From: Rhodobacter sp.
GTDB taxonomy: Bacteria > Pseudomonadota > Alphaproteobacteria > Rhodobacterales > Rhodobacteraceae
NCBI GenBank assembly: GCA_027482795.1
Contig: JAIXVS010000303.1
Coordinates: 1 to 23,080 of the forward strand
Direction: 5' to 3'
Length of the DNA stretch: 23,080 nucleotides
A program made the position numbers and the translations under genes. Below the pieces are notes generated by a model. It had not been told where the DNA came from and did not search any database. It was given only the letters and a program-made list of their open reading frames with translations. This document shows positions 14,496 to 22,222 of the stretch, in pieces (within the stretch, counting starts at the first letter, position 1; each line of letters starts with the position of its first letter).

Positions 14496-16018
14496 TCGGC
14501 AGCCTCTTTTGATCGGGCAAAATCGGCGGGGAAATGGTTCAGCGCGGATAAAACGGGATAGGGCGTGAACCCACCCAACGCGCAAAGCGAGCCTGATTTC
14601 ATCGTCGCGCACAGATCGGTCAGCAGGGGAATGGCTGCCGCATCGCCCTTGGCAATACGGTCCACCGTTTCCACCCCGCGCACCGCGCCAATGCGGCAGG
14701 GCGTGCATTTGCCGCAGGATTCAATGGCGCAGAATTCCATGGCAAAGCGGGCTTGTGCCAGCATATCGGCGCTGTCGTCAAACACGGTTAGGCCCGCGTG
14801 GCCAATCAGCCCTTCTTTGCCTGCAAATTCTTCATATCCAAAGGGCGTATCGAACAGTGCGCGCGGGAAATATGCGCCCAGCGGCCCGCCAACCTGCACT
14901 GCTTTCACAGGACGCCCCGTTGCCGTGCCGCCCGCGATATCATCGACAATCTGCCCCAAGGTCAGGCCAAAGCCCACCTCGAACAAACCGCCGTATTTGA
15001 CATTGCCCGCAATTTGCAGCGGGATCGTGCCGCGCGAACGGCCCAGCCCAATGGCGGCGTAATGCGCAGCCCCTTTGGCCATAATCACAGGGATGGATGC
15101 CAGCGAGATCACGTTGTTCACCACCGTTGGCTGGCCCATAAACCCTTGCAGCGCGGGCAGGGGGGGCTTGGCGCGCACAACGCCGCGCTTGCCCTCTAGG
15201 CTGTTCAAAAGGCTGGTTTCTTCGCCGCAGACATAGGCACCTGCGCCCACGCGAATTTCCATATCAAAGGCAGGGCCGCGCCCCATAACGCTGGCCCCTA
15301 GAACGCCGTTGGCACGGGCAAGCAGCACGGCCCTTTCCATCACCTCAATGGCAATGGGGTATTCCGAACGTATGTACACAAACCCTTTGGTCGCCCCAGT
15401 GGCCAGCCCTGCAATTACCATGCCTTCGATTAGGGTCAGCGGGTCGCCTTCCATCAGCATACGGTCGGCAAAGGTGGCACTGTCGCCTTCATCGGCGTTG
15501 CAGACGATGTATTTCTGCGCTGCTTTCGCGTCGGCCACTGTTTTCCACTTAATCCCCGTGGGAAAGCCCGCGCCGCCACGCCCGCGCAGGCCCGAAGCGG
15601 TGACTTCGGCCACAATATCGGCGCTGGCCATATCCAGCGCGCGCGTCAGGCCCGCAAAACCGCCGTTTGCGTTGAAGTCGTTGAAATTCAGCGGGTCAAT
15701 CACGCCGCAGCGCGCAAAGGTTAGCCGCGTTTGGCCTGCCATCCAAGGCAGGGCTTCGACCAAACCCAAGGCCTTGGGGTGCTGGGCCAAATCGCCAAAA
15801 AGTGCTGGAATATCAGCGGGTGTGAAGGGGCCAAAGCCCATACGGCCTGCGGGTGTTTCCACCTCGACCAGCGGTTCCAGCCAGACCATGCCGCGCGATC
15901 CGTTGCGAATCAGTTCAATCTGAGCGCCCGTTTTGGATGCATGGGCTGTTATTGCCGCAGCAATATCATCTGCGCCAAGGGCGACGGCAACACTGTCTAG
16001 GGGCAGGTAAATCTTCAT
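14492..16018 (-). CDS. fdsB: NAD-dependent formate dehydrogenase beta subunit (FMN and NAD-binding)
   Basis: The 508-residue NuoF-like subunit carries electrons from the alpha subunit's clusters to NAD. A thioredoxin-like N-terminal part of about 110 residues precedes the diaphorase domain. That domain has GLRGRGGAGFPTGIKWK at about 143-159, NADEGDSATFADR at 174-186 and AYVCGEETSLLNSLEG at 261-276. The C-terminal [4Fe-4S] ligands are C435, C438, C441 (ESCGKCTPC) and C479. Its ATG overlaps the fdsG stop by four bases and its stop overlaps the start of the DUF4287-like gene. The length and cluster ligands are those of an intact enzyme. Confidence 0.96.
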   Translation of the reverse strand: MKIYLPLDSVAVALGADDIAAAITAHASKTGAQIELIRNGSRGMVWLEPLVEVETPAGRMGFGPFTPADIPALFGDLAQHPKALGLVEALPWMAGQTRLTFARCGVIDPLNFNDFNANGGFAGLTRALDMASADIVAEVTASGLRGRGGAGFPTGIKWKTVADAKAAQKYIVCNADEGDSATFADRMLMEGDPLTLIEGMVIAGLATGATKGFVYIRSEYPIAIEVMERAVLLARANGVLGASVMGRGPAFDMEIRVGAGAYVCGEETSLLNSLEGKRGVVRAKPPLPALQGFMGQPTVVNNVISLASIPVIMAKGAAHYAAIGLGRSRGTIPLQIAGNVKYGGLFEVGFGLTLGQIVDDIAGGTATGRPVKAVQVGGPLGAYFPRALFDTPFGYEEFAGKEGLIGHAGLTVFDDSADMLAQARFAMEFCAIESCGKCTPCRIGAVRGVETVDRIAKGDAAAIPLLTDLCATMKSGSLCALGGFTPYPVLSALNHFPADFARSKEAAE

Positions 16019-16482
16019 GCCAAATCCCCCAAGATTGCATCAAGTTTCGCAGTATCTAAACGGGCGATCAGTTTGCCATCGACAATCGCCGCTGGACCGC
16101 AGGCGCAAAGGCCAAGGCAGAACACAGGCTCTAGGGTGACCGCACCATTTGGTGTGGTTTCGTGCCAATCTACCCCCAGCTTTGCGCGGGCATGGGCGGA
16201 TAATTCATCTGCGCCCATGGCTTGGCAGGCCTCGGCCCGGCACAGTTTAACCACATGGCGGCCCGCGGGCACCTCGCGGAAATCGTGGTAGAATGACACC
16301 ACGCCATGCACTTCGGCGCGCGAAATATTCAGCGCGCGCGCGATTTGGGGCAGGCATTCTTGCGGGATATAGCCAAATTCGGCCTGAATATCATGCAAGA
16401 TCGGCAGCAATGCCCCCTCGCGCGCCAGATGGGCGGCCAAAATCTCGTCCGTACGGGTGGCAAGGGTGGCAGTGTCCAGCAT
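16015..16482 (-). CDS. fdsG: NAD-dependent formate dehydrogenase gamma subunit (NuoE-like)
   Basis: The 155-residue thioredoxin-fold subunit carries a single [2Fe-2S] cluster. The four ligands are C81 and C86 (KLCRAEACQ) and C122 and C126 (FCLGLCACGP). GYIPQECLPQIARAL and VHGVVSFYHDF are typical NuoE-family phrases. It is the first structural gene of the fds operon. GAGGG lies four bases before the ATG. The 87-base gap upstream holds a dyad element and should contain the operon promoter. The protein works with FdsB in electron transfer to NAD. Confidence 0.95.
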   Translation of the reverse strand: MLDTATLATRTDEILAAHLAREGALLPILHDIQAEFGYIPQECLPQIARALNISRAEVHGVVSFYHDFREVPAGRHVVKLCRAEACQAMGADELSAHARAKLGVDWHETTPNGAVTLEPVFCLGLCACGPAAIVDGKLIARLDTAKLDAILGDLA

Positions 16483-16519
16483 GAGGCCCTCAAAAAGTGT
16501 TTTCTAAGGGCTAGCGATT

Positions 16520-16547
16520 TTGATTAGGAAATCAATATCGATTATCC
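16520..16547 (-). promoter_or_regulatory. Overlapping dyads between the LysR gene and fdsG, candidate LysR-type site
   Basis: TTGATT (16520-16525) and AATCAA (16530-16535) form a perfect inverted repeat with a 4-base spacer. The second half also pairs with GATT at 16540-16543, giving AATC-N6-GATT. The region is AT-rich and 38 to 65 bases upstream of the fdsG start, where an activator site or promoter would be expected. LysR proteins bind AT-rich interrupted dyads of this size, but assignment to the neighbouring regulator is inference. Confidence 0.45.
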
Positions 16548-16569
16548 GTGAAGCGATAGGCTGCGGCTA

Positions 16570-17454
16570 TCAATCTTTGAACTTGGTCGCAGCATCGATC
16601 AAGGCTTGCAAGACGGGGGTCTGCGGGTCGATTTTGGCGGTAATCAGGCCCACCAAATGCTCTGCCTCGGGCTGGACAACAGGGATAGAAACCATTCCAG
16701 TGCCGCCCAGCATATCGGCCAATTTCTTTGGCACAATAGATGCCCAAGCGCCGGTTTTAACATGGGAAATCAACGCGATGGTTGAATTGCTTTCTACCAT
16801 CGTCCCCGTTTGGCCAGCCATGCCCGCGTCAGCCAGATGTTGGTTGATGATGCGCCTGTTCTGCATATCAGCCGTCAAAAGGCACAGGGGCTGGGCGGCA
16901 ACCTCGGCCCAAGTGACGGCGGGTTTTTGGGAAAGGGGCGCATCGGGGCTGCACAAAAACCGATAAAATTCGGTGTAAAGCGGCACTTGCGCCACGCGGC
17001 CCAAGGGTTCGTTATCCAAATAGGTGATGCCCGCGTCCAATTCCAATGTGTCTATCCCCGCCAGAATTTCGGCCGATGTGCGCGATAGGATCGTCACCCG
17101 CATGTTGGGATGGCGTGCGATGAACGGCGCGGTCAGTTCGGCCACCATCGGCAGCGCCGTTGGAATGACCCCAATGCGCAAATTACCCGACAGGCCCGAA
17201 TGCACACTGCGCATTTCGGCCTTTAACGCGCGCATATCGCCCACAATGCGCCGCGCCCAATCCAGCACACGCGCGCCTTCGGGGGTTAGGCCCATAAACC
17301 GCGATCCGCGATGCACCAGCTGCACGCCAAGTTGGTCTTCCAATTGCCGAATGGCCGACGACAACGAAGGCTGCGTGACCCCGCAGGCCAGCGCCGCGCG
17401 CCCAAAATGGCGTTCGGCGGCCAATGCGATGAACATTTCCAACTTATCAATCAT
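16570..17454 (-). CDS. LysR-family transcriptional regulator, likely controls the fds operon
   Basis: The 294-residue protein has an N-terminal winged helix (about residues 1-60, including AAERHFGRAALACGVTQPSLSSAIRQLEDQLG) and a C-terminal periplasmic-binding-like sensor domain. The ATG at 17454 gives the standard LysR beginning, MIDKLEMFIALA; an extension to 17562 adds unrelated residues. It lies directly upstream of fdsG on the same strand with an 87-base gap. That differs from the divergent layout common for LysR regulators and means read-through could also feed the operon. LysR-type regulators beside fds genes are known in other proteobacteria. The effector is not shown by the sequence; formate is a guess. 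Confidence 0.9.
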   Translation of the reverse strand: MIDKLEMFIALAAERHFGRAALACGVTQPSLSSAIRQLEDQLGVQLVHRGSRFMGLTPEGARVLDWARRIVGDMRALKAEMRSVHSGLSGNLRIGVIPTALPMVAELTAPFIARHPNMRVTILSRTSAEILAGIDTLELDAGITYLDNEPLGRVAQVPLYTEFYRFLCSPDAPLSQKPAVTWAEVAAQPLCLLTADMQNRRIINQHLADAGMAGQTGTMVESNSTIALISHVKTGAWASIVPKKLADMLGGTGMVSIPVVQPEAEHLVGLITAKIDPQTPVLQALIDAATKFKD

Positions 17455-17526
17455 GCGGTGATGCTGGCGGGAAATGCCGTGCCGCGCAAGGGCAGGGGCA
17501 GGGCGCAAGGCCGCGCTGGCGATATT

Positions 17527-17563
17527 TTTGCCAAAGTGAAGGCTAAAGCGTTGTTTTGGCAAA
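17527..17563. promoter_or_regulatory. Paired TTTGSCAAA sites in the divergent LysR/sppA gap
   Basis: TTTGCCAAA (17527-17535) and TTTGGCAAA (17555-17563) are exact reverse complements, and each is itself nearly palindromic. Their centres are 28 bases apart. They sit between the divergent LysR and S49 peptidase genes, 23 to 59 bases before the peptidase ATG. They could be paired operator sites or the arms of a 9-bp stem with a 19-base loop. No regulator can be assigned. Confidence 0.4.
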
Positions 17564-17585
17564 GGCGGCGGACTAGGTATAAGGC

Positions 17586-18374
17586 ATGAAAAATTTCATT
17601 CCCTTTGTGAAAAAGCAGCCTTTGGTTCCCGTTATCCGCTTGAACGGCGCAATTGGTATGGGGCGCGGCGGGTTGTCTGATGCGGGGCTTGCCCCCATTA
17701 TCGAAAAAGCCTTTGCGATGAAGCCTGCGGCAGTGGCCTTGGTAATCAATTCGCCAGGTGGATCGGCGGTTCAATCCAGCCTTATCGCCGCGCGCATTAG
17801 GCGGCTGGCGGATGAAAAGGGTGTGCCTGTTCATGCCTTTGTCGAAGATGTTGCTGCTTCGGGCGGGTATTGGCTGGCCTGCGCGGGCGATCAGATTTGG
17901 GTGGATGACAGTTCCATCGTTGGTTCCATCGGGGTTATTTTCGCATCATTCGGGTTTACCGAAATTATGGCCCGGCAGGGGATTGAGCGGCGGGTGGTCA
18001 CTGCGGGCAAATCAAAAAGTTTTGCTGACCCGTTTTTGCCGCAAAAGCCCGCCGATGTGGCACGGCTTAAGGCATTGCAAGAGCCGATCCATGCTGCATT
18101 TATCGCCCATGTAAAGGCGCGGCGCGGAACGCGGTTGGTAGGTGCAGACCTGTTCAATGCCGATGTGTGGGTGGGCCAAGGCGCGGTCGATTTGGGTCTT
18201 GCTGATGGGGTGGCGCATCTTGTGCCCAAACTGAAATCGCTTTTCGGCGAAAAGGTACGGTTGCGGTATTTGGGCCAGCGCCGTGGCCTGTTATCGCGCT
18301 TTGGGCTGGATTTTGGCGACGCCCTGCTTGCCAAAATTGAAGAACGCGCGCTGCTATCGCGGTTTGGGCTGTAG
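17586..18374 (+). CDS. sppA: S49-family serine peptidase (SppA-like)
   Basis: The 262-residue protein is a single-domain S49 peptidase. NSPGGS at residues 55-60 is the oxyanion-hole region, S92 in DVAASGGYWLACAGD is the likely nucleophile, and K144 in AGKSKSFADPF is the likely general base; the 52-residue spacing matches that of Bacillus SppA as I remember it. There is no N-terminal membrane segment or signal peptide, so it may act in the cytoplasm or at the membrane surface. SppA enzymes degrade remnant signal peptides and other membrane peptides. The C terminus contains LLSRFGL twice, about 24 residues apart. The stop is one base before the next small gene. The symbol sppA is by family only. 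Confidence 0.88.
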   Translation: MKNFIPFVKKQPLVPVIRLNGAIGMGRGGLSDAGLAPIIEKAFAMKPAAVALVINSPGGSAVQSSLIAARIRRLADEKGVPVHAFVEDVAASGGYWLACAGDQIWVDDSSIVGSIGVIFASFGFTEIMARQGIERRVVTAGKSKSFADPFLPQKPADVARLKALQEPIHAAFIAHVKARRGTRLVGADLFNADVWVGQGAVDLGLADGVAHLVPKLKSLFGEKVRLRYLGQRRGLLSRFGLDFGDALLAKIEERALLSRFGL

Positions 18375-18375
18375 C

Positions 18376-18570
18376 ATGGTCAAAGCGATTTTGTTTTTTC
18401 TGTTGGTGATGGTCATCATCGCCATGATTGGCCGAGCTATTGTTCGCGCGAGCGGCGGTAGAATTAAACCACTTGGGGTTGCAAAATTGCGCGCCTGTCC
18501 GCATTGTGGGCGCAAAGATATTGGCGGCGCGATTCTGGGCCGCGATTATTGTGGGTGTAAGACGAAATAA
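18376..18570 (+). CDS. Small membrane-anchored zinc-ribbon protein, hypothetical
   Basis: The 64-residue protein has one N-terminal membrane segment (about residues 4-19, AILFFLLVMVIIAMIG) followed by a short basic linker. A C-terminal half follows with two cysteine pairs: C41 and C44 in CPHCG, and C59 and C61 in CGC. This is the layout of a zinc ribbon facing the cytoplasm if the N terminus is outside, or the reverse. It starts one base after the peptidase stop, and its TAA shares a base with the ATG of the SDR gene, so the three are probably co-expressed. I do not recognise a named family. A role in a membrane peptidase complex or in folate metabolism would be speculation. Confidence 0.8.
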   Translation: MVKAILFFLLVMVIIAMIGRAIVRASGGRIKPLGVAKLRACPHCGRKDIGGAILGRDYCGCKTK

Positions 18571-19346
18571 TGCGGGCATTGGTAACTGGCGCGGGGCGAC
18601 GTTTGGGCCGCAGTATGGCACTGTATTTGGCCGCGCGCGGTTATGATGTGGCGCTGCACTTCGCTACCTCACGCGATGAGGCAGAAGCGGTTGCCAAAGA
18701 GATCCGCGATATGGGCCGCAAGGCTGTGGCCCTGCGCGCGGACCTGCTGATTGAAAGCCAAGTTGAAAAGCTGGTCGCCACCGCTGCGCAAGGGCTGGTT
18801 GGGCCTTTGTCTGTGCTTGTGAACAATGCGTCAATCTTTGAGCACGACAGTTTTGAAACCGCCACCCGCAAATCTTGGGATCGGCATATTGAAAGCAATC
18901 TGCGCGCGCCATTTGTGCTTAGCCAAGCCTTTGCTGCCCAAGCGCCAAGGGCTGCGCTGGATGAGGCAGGCGAGCCGTTGGCGCGGGCATTGATCATCAA
19001 TATGATCGATCAAAGGGTGCATAAACTCACCCCTGAACATTTTAGCTATACCATCGCCAAAATGGGTCTTTGGGCGATGACGCGCACCGCAGCCCAAGCA
19101 CTTGCGCCGCATGTGCGGGTCAACGGCATTGGGCCAGGCCCCACGCTGCAAGGCGCGCGGCAAACGCCCGAATTGTTTGCAAAACAGCGACAATCTACCC
19201 TTTTGCAGCGCGGCGCAAATCCAAAGGACATTACCGCCGCTTTAGGATATTTCCTTGATTCGCCTTCGGTCACGGGGCAAATGATTGCGGTAGATGGGGG
19301 GCAGCATTTGGCGTGGCAGACCCCCGATGTGATGGGCACAGAATAG
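18570..19346 (+). CDS. Short-chain dehydrogenase, pteridine-reductase/FolM-like
   Basis: The 258-residue SDR has the nucleotide motif TGAGRRLG (6-13), in which arginine replaces the usual small residue as in NADPH-dependent pteridine reductases. It also has NNAS (85-88) and the Y160-x3-K164 pair. The usual catalytic serine position is absent; instead D147 stands 13 residues before Y160, the same spacing as the D181-Y194 pair of trypanosomatid PTR1. This favours a dihydropterin or dihydrofolate reductase activity over a general alcohol dehydrogenase. The C-terminal VTGQMIAVDGGQHL is typical. The ATG shares its first base with the TAA stop of the zinc-ribbon gene. The folate link is an inference from these residues. 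Confidence 0.82.
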   Translation: MRALVTGAGRRLGRSMALYLAARGYDVALHFATSRDEAEAVAKEIRDMGRKAVALRADLLIESQVEKLVATAAQGLVGPLSVLVNNASIFEHDSFETATRKSWDRHIESNLRAPFVLSQAFAAQAPRAALDEAGEPLARALIINMIDQRVHKLTPEHFSYTIAKMGLWAMTRTAAQALAPHVRVNGIGPGPTLQGARQTPELFAKQRQSTLLQRGANPKDITAALGYFLDSPSVTGQMIAVDGGQHLAWQTPDVMGTE

Positions 19347-19656
19347 GCGTTTGCGCCCGCATTCCAAAAGTTGTCCACTTTTCGCGTATTGGTCACAAGA
19401 CCTTCACAAAAGCATTGCAATATCAGTGCGTTGCATAGGCTATCAAATTTTTATCGTTTATTTTCAATAGCTTAATAAAGTGCCTAAAAAATAGGCAAAT
19501 CAATCAGAGGCCTAGAAAACAAGGCGCTTTTGCTGCAACATAAAGTTTCTCCGCAGAGTTATCCACAGAAAGCGGGGATAGCTTTTCACTTGAACTTTAC
19601 CCGCGCCCAGTGCAGCCAAACCACCGAATCAACCCCAGCGAGAGTGCCCGCGTACC
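19347..19656. other. AT-rich intergenic region with DnaA-box-like sites
   Basis: This 310-base gap precedes uvrC. It has a perfect DnaA box TTATCCACA at 19559-19567 and a variant TTGTCCACT at 19371-19379, both in the plus orientation and 188 bases apart. Between them lies a strongly AT-rich stretch at about 19440-19515. A small hairpin TGCCTA-A5-TAGGCA spans 19481-19497. No convincing gene is present. The gap should carry the uvrC promoter. Two boxes are too few to call a replication origin. Confidence 0.5.
19559..19567 (+). promoter_or_regulatory. Perfect DnaA-box sequence TTATCCACA
   Basis: The nine bases match the strict DnaA box consensus exactly and are flanked as GAG and GAAA. The site is 90 bases upstream of the uvrC ATG. 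A single box may regulate uvrC, titrate DnaA or be chance. Confidence 0.45.
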
Positions 19657-21522
19657 ATGACCGATTCTTCGACCTTGCCGCCAACTGGGTACGAGCTGAT
19701 TCAATCGTATTTGAAAACAATCGACGGCAGCCCTGGCGTTTATCGAATGCTGAATGCGGCGTCTGAGGTGCTGTATGTGGGCAAAGCGCGCAACTTGCGC
19801 GCGCGGGTGTCCAACTATGCGCGCCCCTCGGGCCATTCGGCGCGGATCGCGCGGATGATCTTTGAAACTGCCTCGATGATGTTCCTGACCACGCGCACAG
19901 AGACCGAGGCGCTGCTGCTGGAACAGAACCTGATCAAACAGCTAAAGCCGCGCTATAACGTGCTGCTCCGGGACGATAAGTCTTTTCCGAATATCCTAAT
20001 TTCTACCACGCATCCGTTTCCACAGCTGAAAAAGCATCGCGGCAAGCGCAGCGAAAAAGGGGCCTATTACGGCCCCTTTGCCAGCGCGGGGGCGGTCACG
20101 CGCACGTTGAATCAATTGCAAAAGGTCTTCCTTTTGCGCAATTGCAGCGATGCGACGTTTGACAGCCGCACGCGCCCCTGTTTGCAATATCAAATCAAAC
20201 GTTGCGCTGCACCTTGCGTGGGTAAGGTGGATGAGGCGGGCTATGCAGGGCTGGTCGCCGATGCGCAGCGGTTTTTGGAAGGCAAAACAACCGCTGTTCA
20301 AGCCAACCTTGCCCGCGAAATGGCCGAAGCCAGCGATAATATGTTGTTCGAACGCGCCGCCGCTCTGCGCGACCGTATCCGCGCGCTGACCACGGTGCAG
20401 CAAAGCCAAGGTATCAACCCTGCTGGCGTGAATGAGGCCGATGTGATTGCCCTGCATTTGGAAAACGGTCAGGCCTGCGTGCAGGTGTTCTTTATCCGCG
20501 CCAATCAAAGCTGGGGCAACCGCGACTTTTACCCGCGCACGGGCGCAGGGGCGGAAGAGGCCGAGATTCTTGAGGCCTTCTTGGGCCAGTTCTATGACGA
20601 TAAAGAACCGCCACGCCTGATCTTGCTGTCTCATGCCATCGATAACGAAGACCTGATGTTGCAGCTTTTGGCCGATCGCGCGGGGCGCAAGGTTGAAATC
20701 GCCACCCCACAACGGGGCGAAAAACTGGAATTGGTGGAAAACGCCGCCCGCAACGCCCGCGAAAGTCTTGCGCGCAAAATGTCGGAATCCAGCACGCAAA
20801 ACCGCCTGCTAGAAGGTTTGGCCGAGGCGTTTGATTTGGACGGCCCGCCAAAGCGGATCGAGGTCTATGATAACAGCCATATCCAAGGCAGCGATGCCGT
20901 GGGCGGAATGATTGTTGCGGGGGCAGACGGGTTTTTGAAAAGCCAGTATCGCAAGTTCAACATCAAATCGGCCGCGGGCGCGAATAGCGACGATTTTGGC
21001 ATGATGCGCGAGGTGCTGACGCGCCGCTTTGAACGGCTGCTGAAAGAAGACCCCGACCGCAAATCAGACATGTGGCCAGACCTACTGCTGATCGATGGTG
21101 GGGCAGGCCAAGTGTCTGCCGTGGCGGGGATTTTGGCCGAACTGGGCGTGGATGACATTGCCATGGTTGGGGTCGCCAAGGGTGTTGATCGCGACCAAGG
21201 CAAGGAAGAGTTTTACCGCAGCGGCGATCAACCCTTTGCCCTGCAACGCAATGATCCCGTGCTCTATTTCATACAGCGCCTGCGGGACGAGGCCCACCGC
21301 TGGGCCATTGGGGCGCACCGCGCCAAGCGGTCAAAAGCCATTTCCGCCACGCCTTTGGATGACGTGCCAGGCATCGGCGCTGTGCGCAAACGCGCGCTGC
21401 TTGCCCATTTCGGCAGTGCTAAGGCCGTGGCGCGCGCAGGTCTGCCCGACCTGATGGCGGTTCCAGGCATATCCGAAGCCATGGCGCAGCAGATTTCTGA
21501 TTTCTTTAACGCGAAGGGGTAG
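19657..21522 (+). CDS. uvrC: Excinuclease ABC subunit C
   Basis: The 621-residue protein makes both incisions in UvrABC nucleotide excision repair. It begins with a GIY-YIG nuclease domain (GVY at 27-29, YVGKARNLRARV at 40-51). A cysteine-containing linker and the UvrB-binding UVR region follow at about 200-245. The RNase-H-like endonuclease domain then carries DNSHIQGSDAVGGMIV and LLIDGGAGQV. Two helix-hairpin-helix units close the protein (VPGIGAVRKRALLAHFG and VPGISEAMAQQI). The length is normal. It is alone on the plus strand after a 310-base gap and convergent with the peroxiredoxin gene. The ribosome site before the ATG at 19657 is weak. Confidence 0.97.
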   Translation: MTDSSTLPPTGYELIQSYLKTIDGSPGVYRMLNAASEVLYVGKARNLRARVSNYARPSGHSARIARMIFETASMMFLTTRTETEALLLEQNLIKQLKPRYNVLLRDDKSFPNILISTTHPFPQLKKHRGKRSEKGAYYGPFASAGAVTRTLNQLQKVFLLRNCSDATFDSRTRPCLQYQIKRCAAPCVGKVDEAGYAGLVADAQRFLEGKTTAVQANLAREMAEASDNMLFERAAALRDRIRALTTVQQSQGINPAGVNEADVIALHLENGQACVQVFFIRANQSWGNRDFYPRTGAGAEEAEILEAFLGQFYDDKEPPRLILLSHAIDNEDLMLQLLADRAGRKVEIATPQRGEKLELVENAARNARESLARKMSESSTQNRLLEGLAEAFDLDGPPKRIEVYDNSHIQGSDAVGGMIVAGADGFLKSQYRKFNIKSAAGANSDDFGMMREVLTRRFERLLKEDPDRKSDMWPDLLLIDGGAGQVSAVAGILAELGVDDIAMVGVAKGVDRDQGKEEFYRSGDQPFALQRNDPVLYFIQRLRDEAHRWAIGAHRAKRSKAISATPLDDVPGIGAVRKRALLAHFGSAKAVARAGLPDLMAVPGISEAMAQQISDFFNAKG

Positions 21523-21541
21523 GCCCCCATCGCTGGAGGCC
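21522..21541. terminator. Weak hairpin between convergent uvrC and peroxiredoxin genes
   Basis: GGCCCCC (21522-21528) can pair with GGAGGCC (21535-21541), with one G-T pair and a 6-base loop, starting on the last base of the uvrC stop. No T run follows on the plus strand, so intrinsic termination is uncertain. The remaining gap of 28 bases holds nothing else. Confidence 0.3.
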
Positions 21542-21550
21542 AAGGCCAAT

Positions 21551-22207
21551 TTACTTCGGCGCTTTGGCAAAGCGCAGGTAGGGCAGTTTGATGTCCAACT
21601 CGCCAAAGCGTTCCTTGGCCTGATCGTTATTTAGGGCCAGCGCCACGATCACATCTTGGCCCACTTGCCAGTTGGCGGGGGAGGCCAGTGGCACGCCGTC
21701 GGTGGCCTGCACCGCATCCAGCGCGCGCAGAATCTCGGCAAAGTTGCGGCCCACGGACATGGGGTAAGACATCGTCAGGCGCACCTTTTTGTCGGGGCCG
21801 ATAATGTAAACCGTGCGCACAGTGGCGGTATTGGCAGGCGTGCGCCCCTCGGCGGGCAGGTAGTAATCGGCGGGCAGCATGTCATAGGCTTTGGCCACGG
21901 TCAGGCTGGTATCGTCGATGATGGGAAAATCGGCGGGCGAGCCTGCAAAGGCTTCGATATCGCGCTTCCACTTGCCGTGATCTTCCACGCTGTCCACCGA
22001 CACGCCAATCACCTTGGTATTGCGCGCCTTCCATTCGGCGGCAAGCTGCGCCACTGCGCCAAATTCGGTGGTGCAAACGGGGGTAAAATCGCGCGGATGG
22101 CTAAAGATAATGGCATAGCCGCCTGCCAGCCAATCGTGAAAATGAATGGTTCCCGCCGTGCTTTCGGCGGTAAAATCGGGCGCAAGATCATTGATGCGAA
22201 TCGACAT
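21551..22207 (-). CDS. 1-Cys peroxiredoxin (Prx6 type)
   Basis: The 218-residue protein reduces hydrogen peroxide and organic hydroperoxides. The peroxidatic cysteine is C45 in HPRDFTPVCTTEFG, the Prx6-subfamily signature. It is the only cysteine in the protein, so there is no resolving cysteine and an external reductant must be used. The C-terminal extension with NWQVGQDVIVALALNNDQAKERFG is the Prx6 arm. AGGAGAG lies shortly before the ATG. Two small palindromes stand immediately upstream of that ribosome site and may mark the promoter or an operator. The gene is monocistronic and convergent with uvrC. Confidence 0.94.
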   Translation of the reverse strand: MSIRINDLAPDFTAESTAGTIHFHDWLAGGYAIIFSHPRDFTPVCTTEFGAVAQLAAEWKARNTKVIGVSVDSVEDHGKWKRDIEAFAGSPADFPIIDDTSLTVAKAYDMLPADYYLPAEGRTPANTATVRTVYIIGPDKKVRLTMSYPMSVGRNFAEILRALDAVQATDGVPLASPANWQVGQDVIVALALNNDQAKERFGELDIKLPYLRFAKAPK

Positions 22208-22222
22208 GGGTCTCTCCTGTGT

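Noticed and set aside
14332..14708. Upstream in-frame extensions of fdsA (to 14332) and of the DUF4287-like gene (to 14708).
   Set aside because: Both run into the neighbouring coding gene and add residues without family similarity; the shorter starts have overlap or ribosome-site support.
19347..19656. The gap before uvrC as the chromosomal replication origin.
   Set aside because: Only one perfect and one near DnaA box were found, and no replication or partition gene is nearby; kept only as a lower-confidence DnaA-site observation.
19996..20799. A 267-codon minus-strand frame opposite uvrC.
   Set aside because: It is antisense to conserved uvrC sequence, with no domain and no independent start signals.
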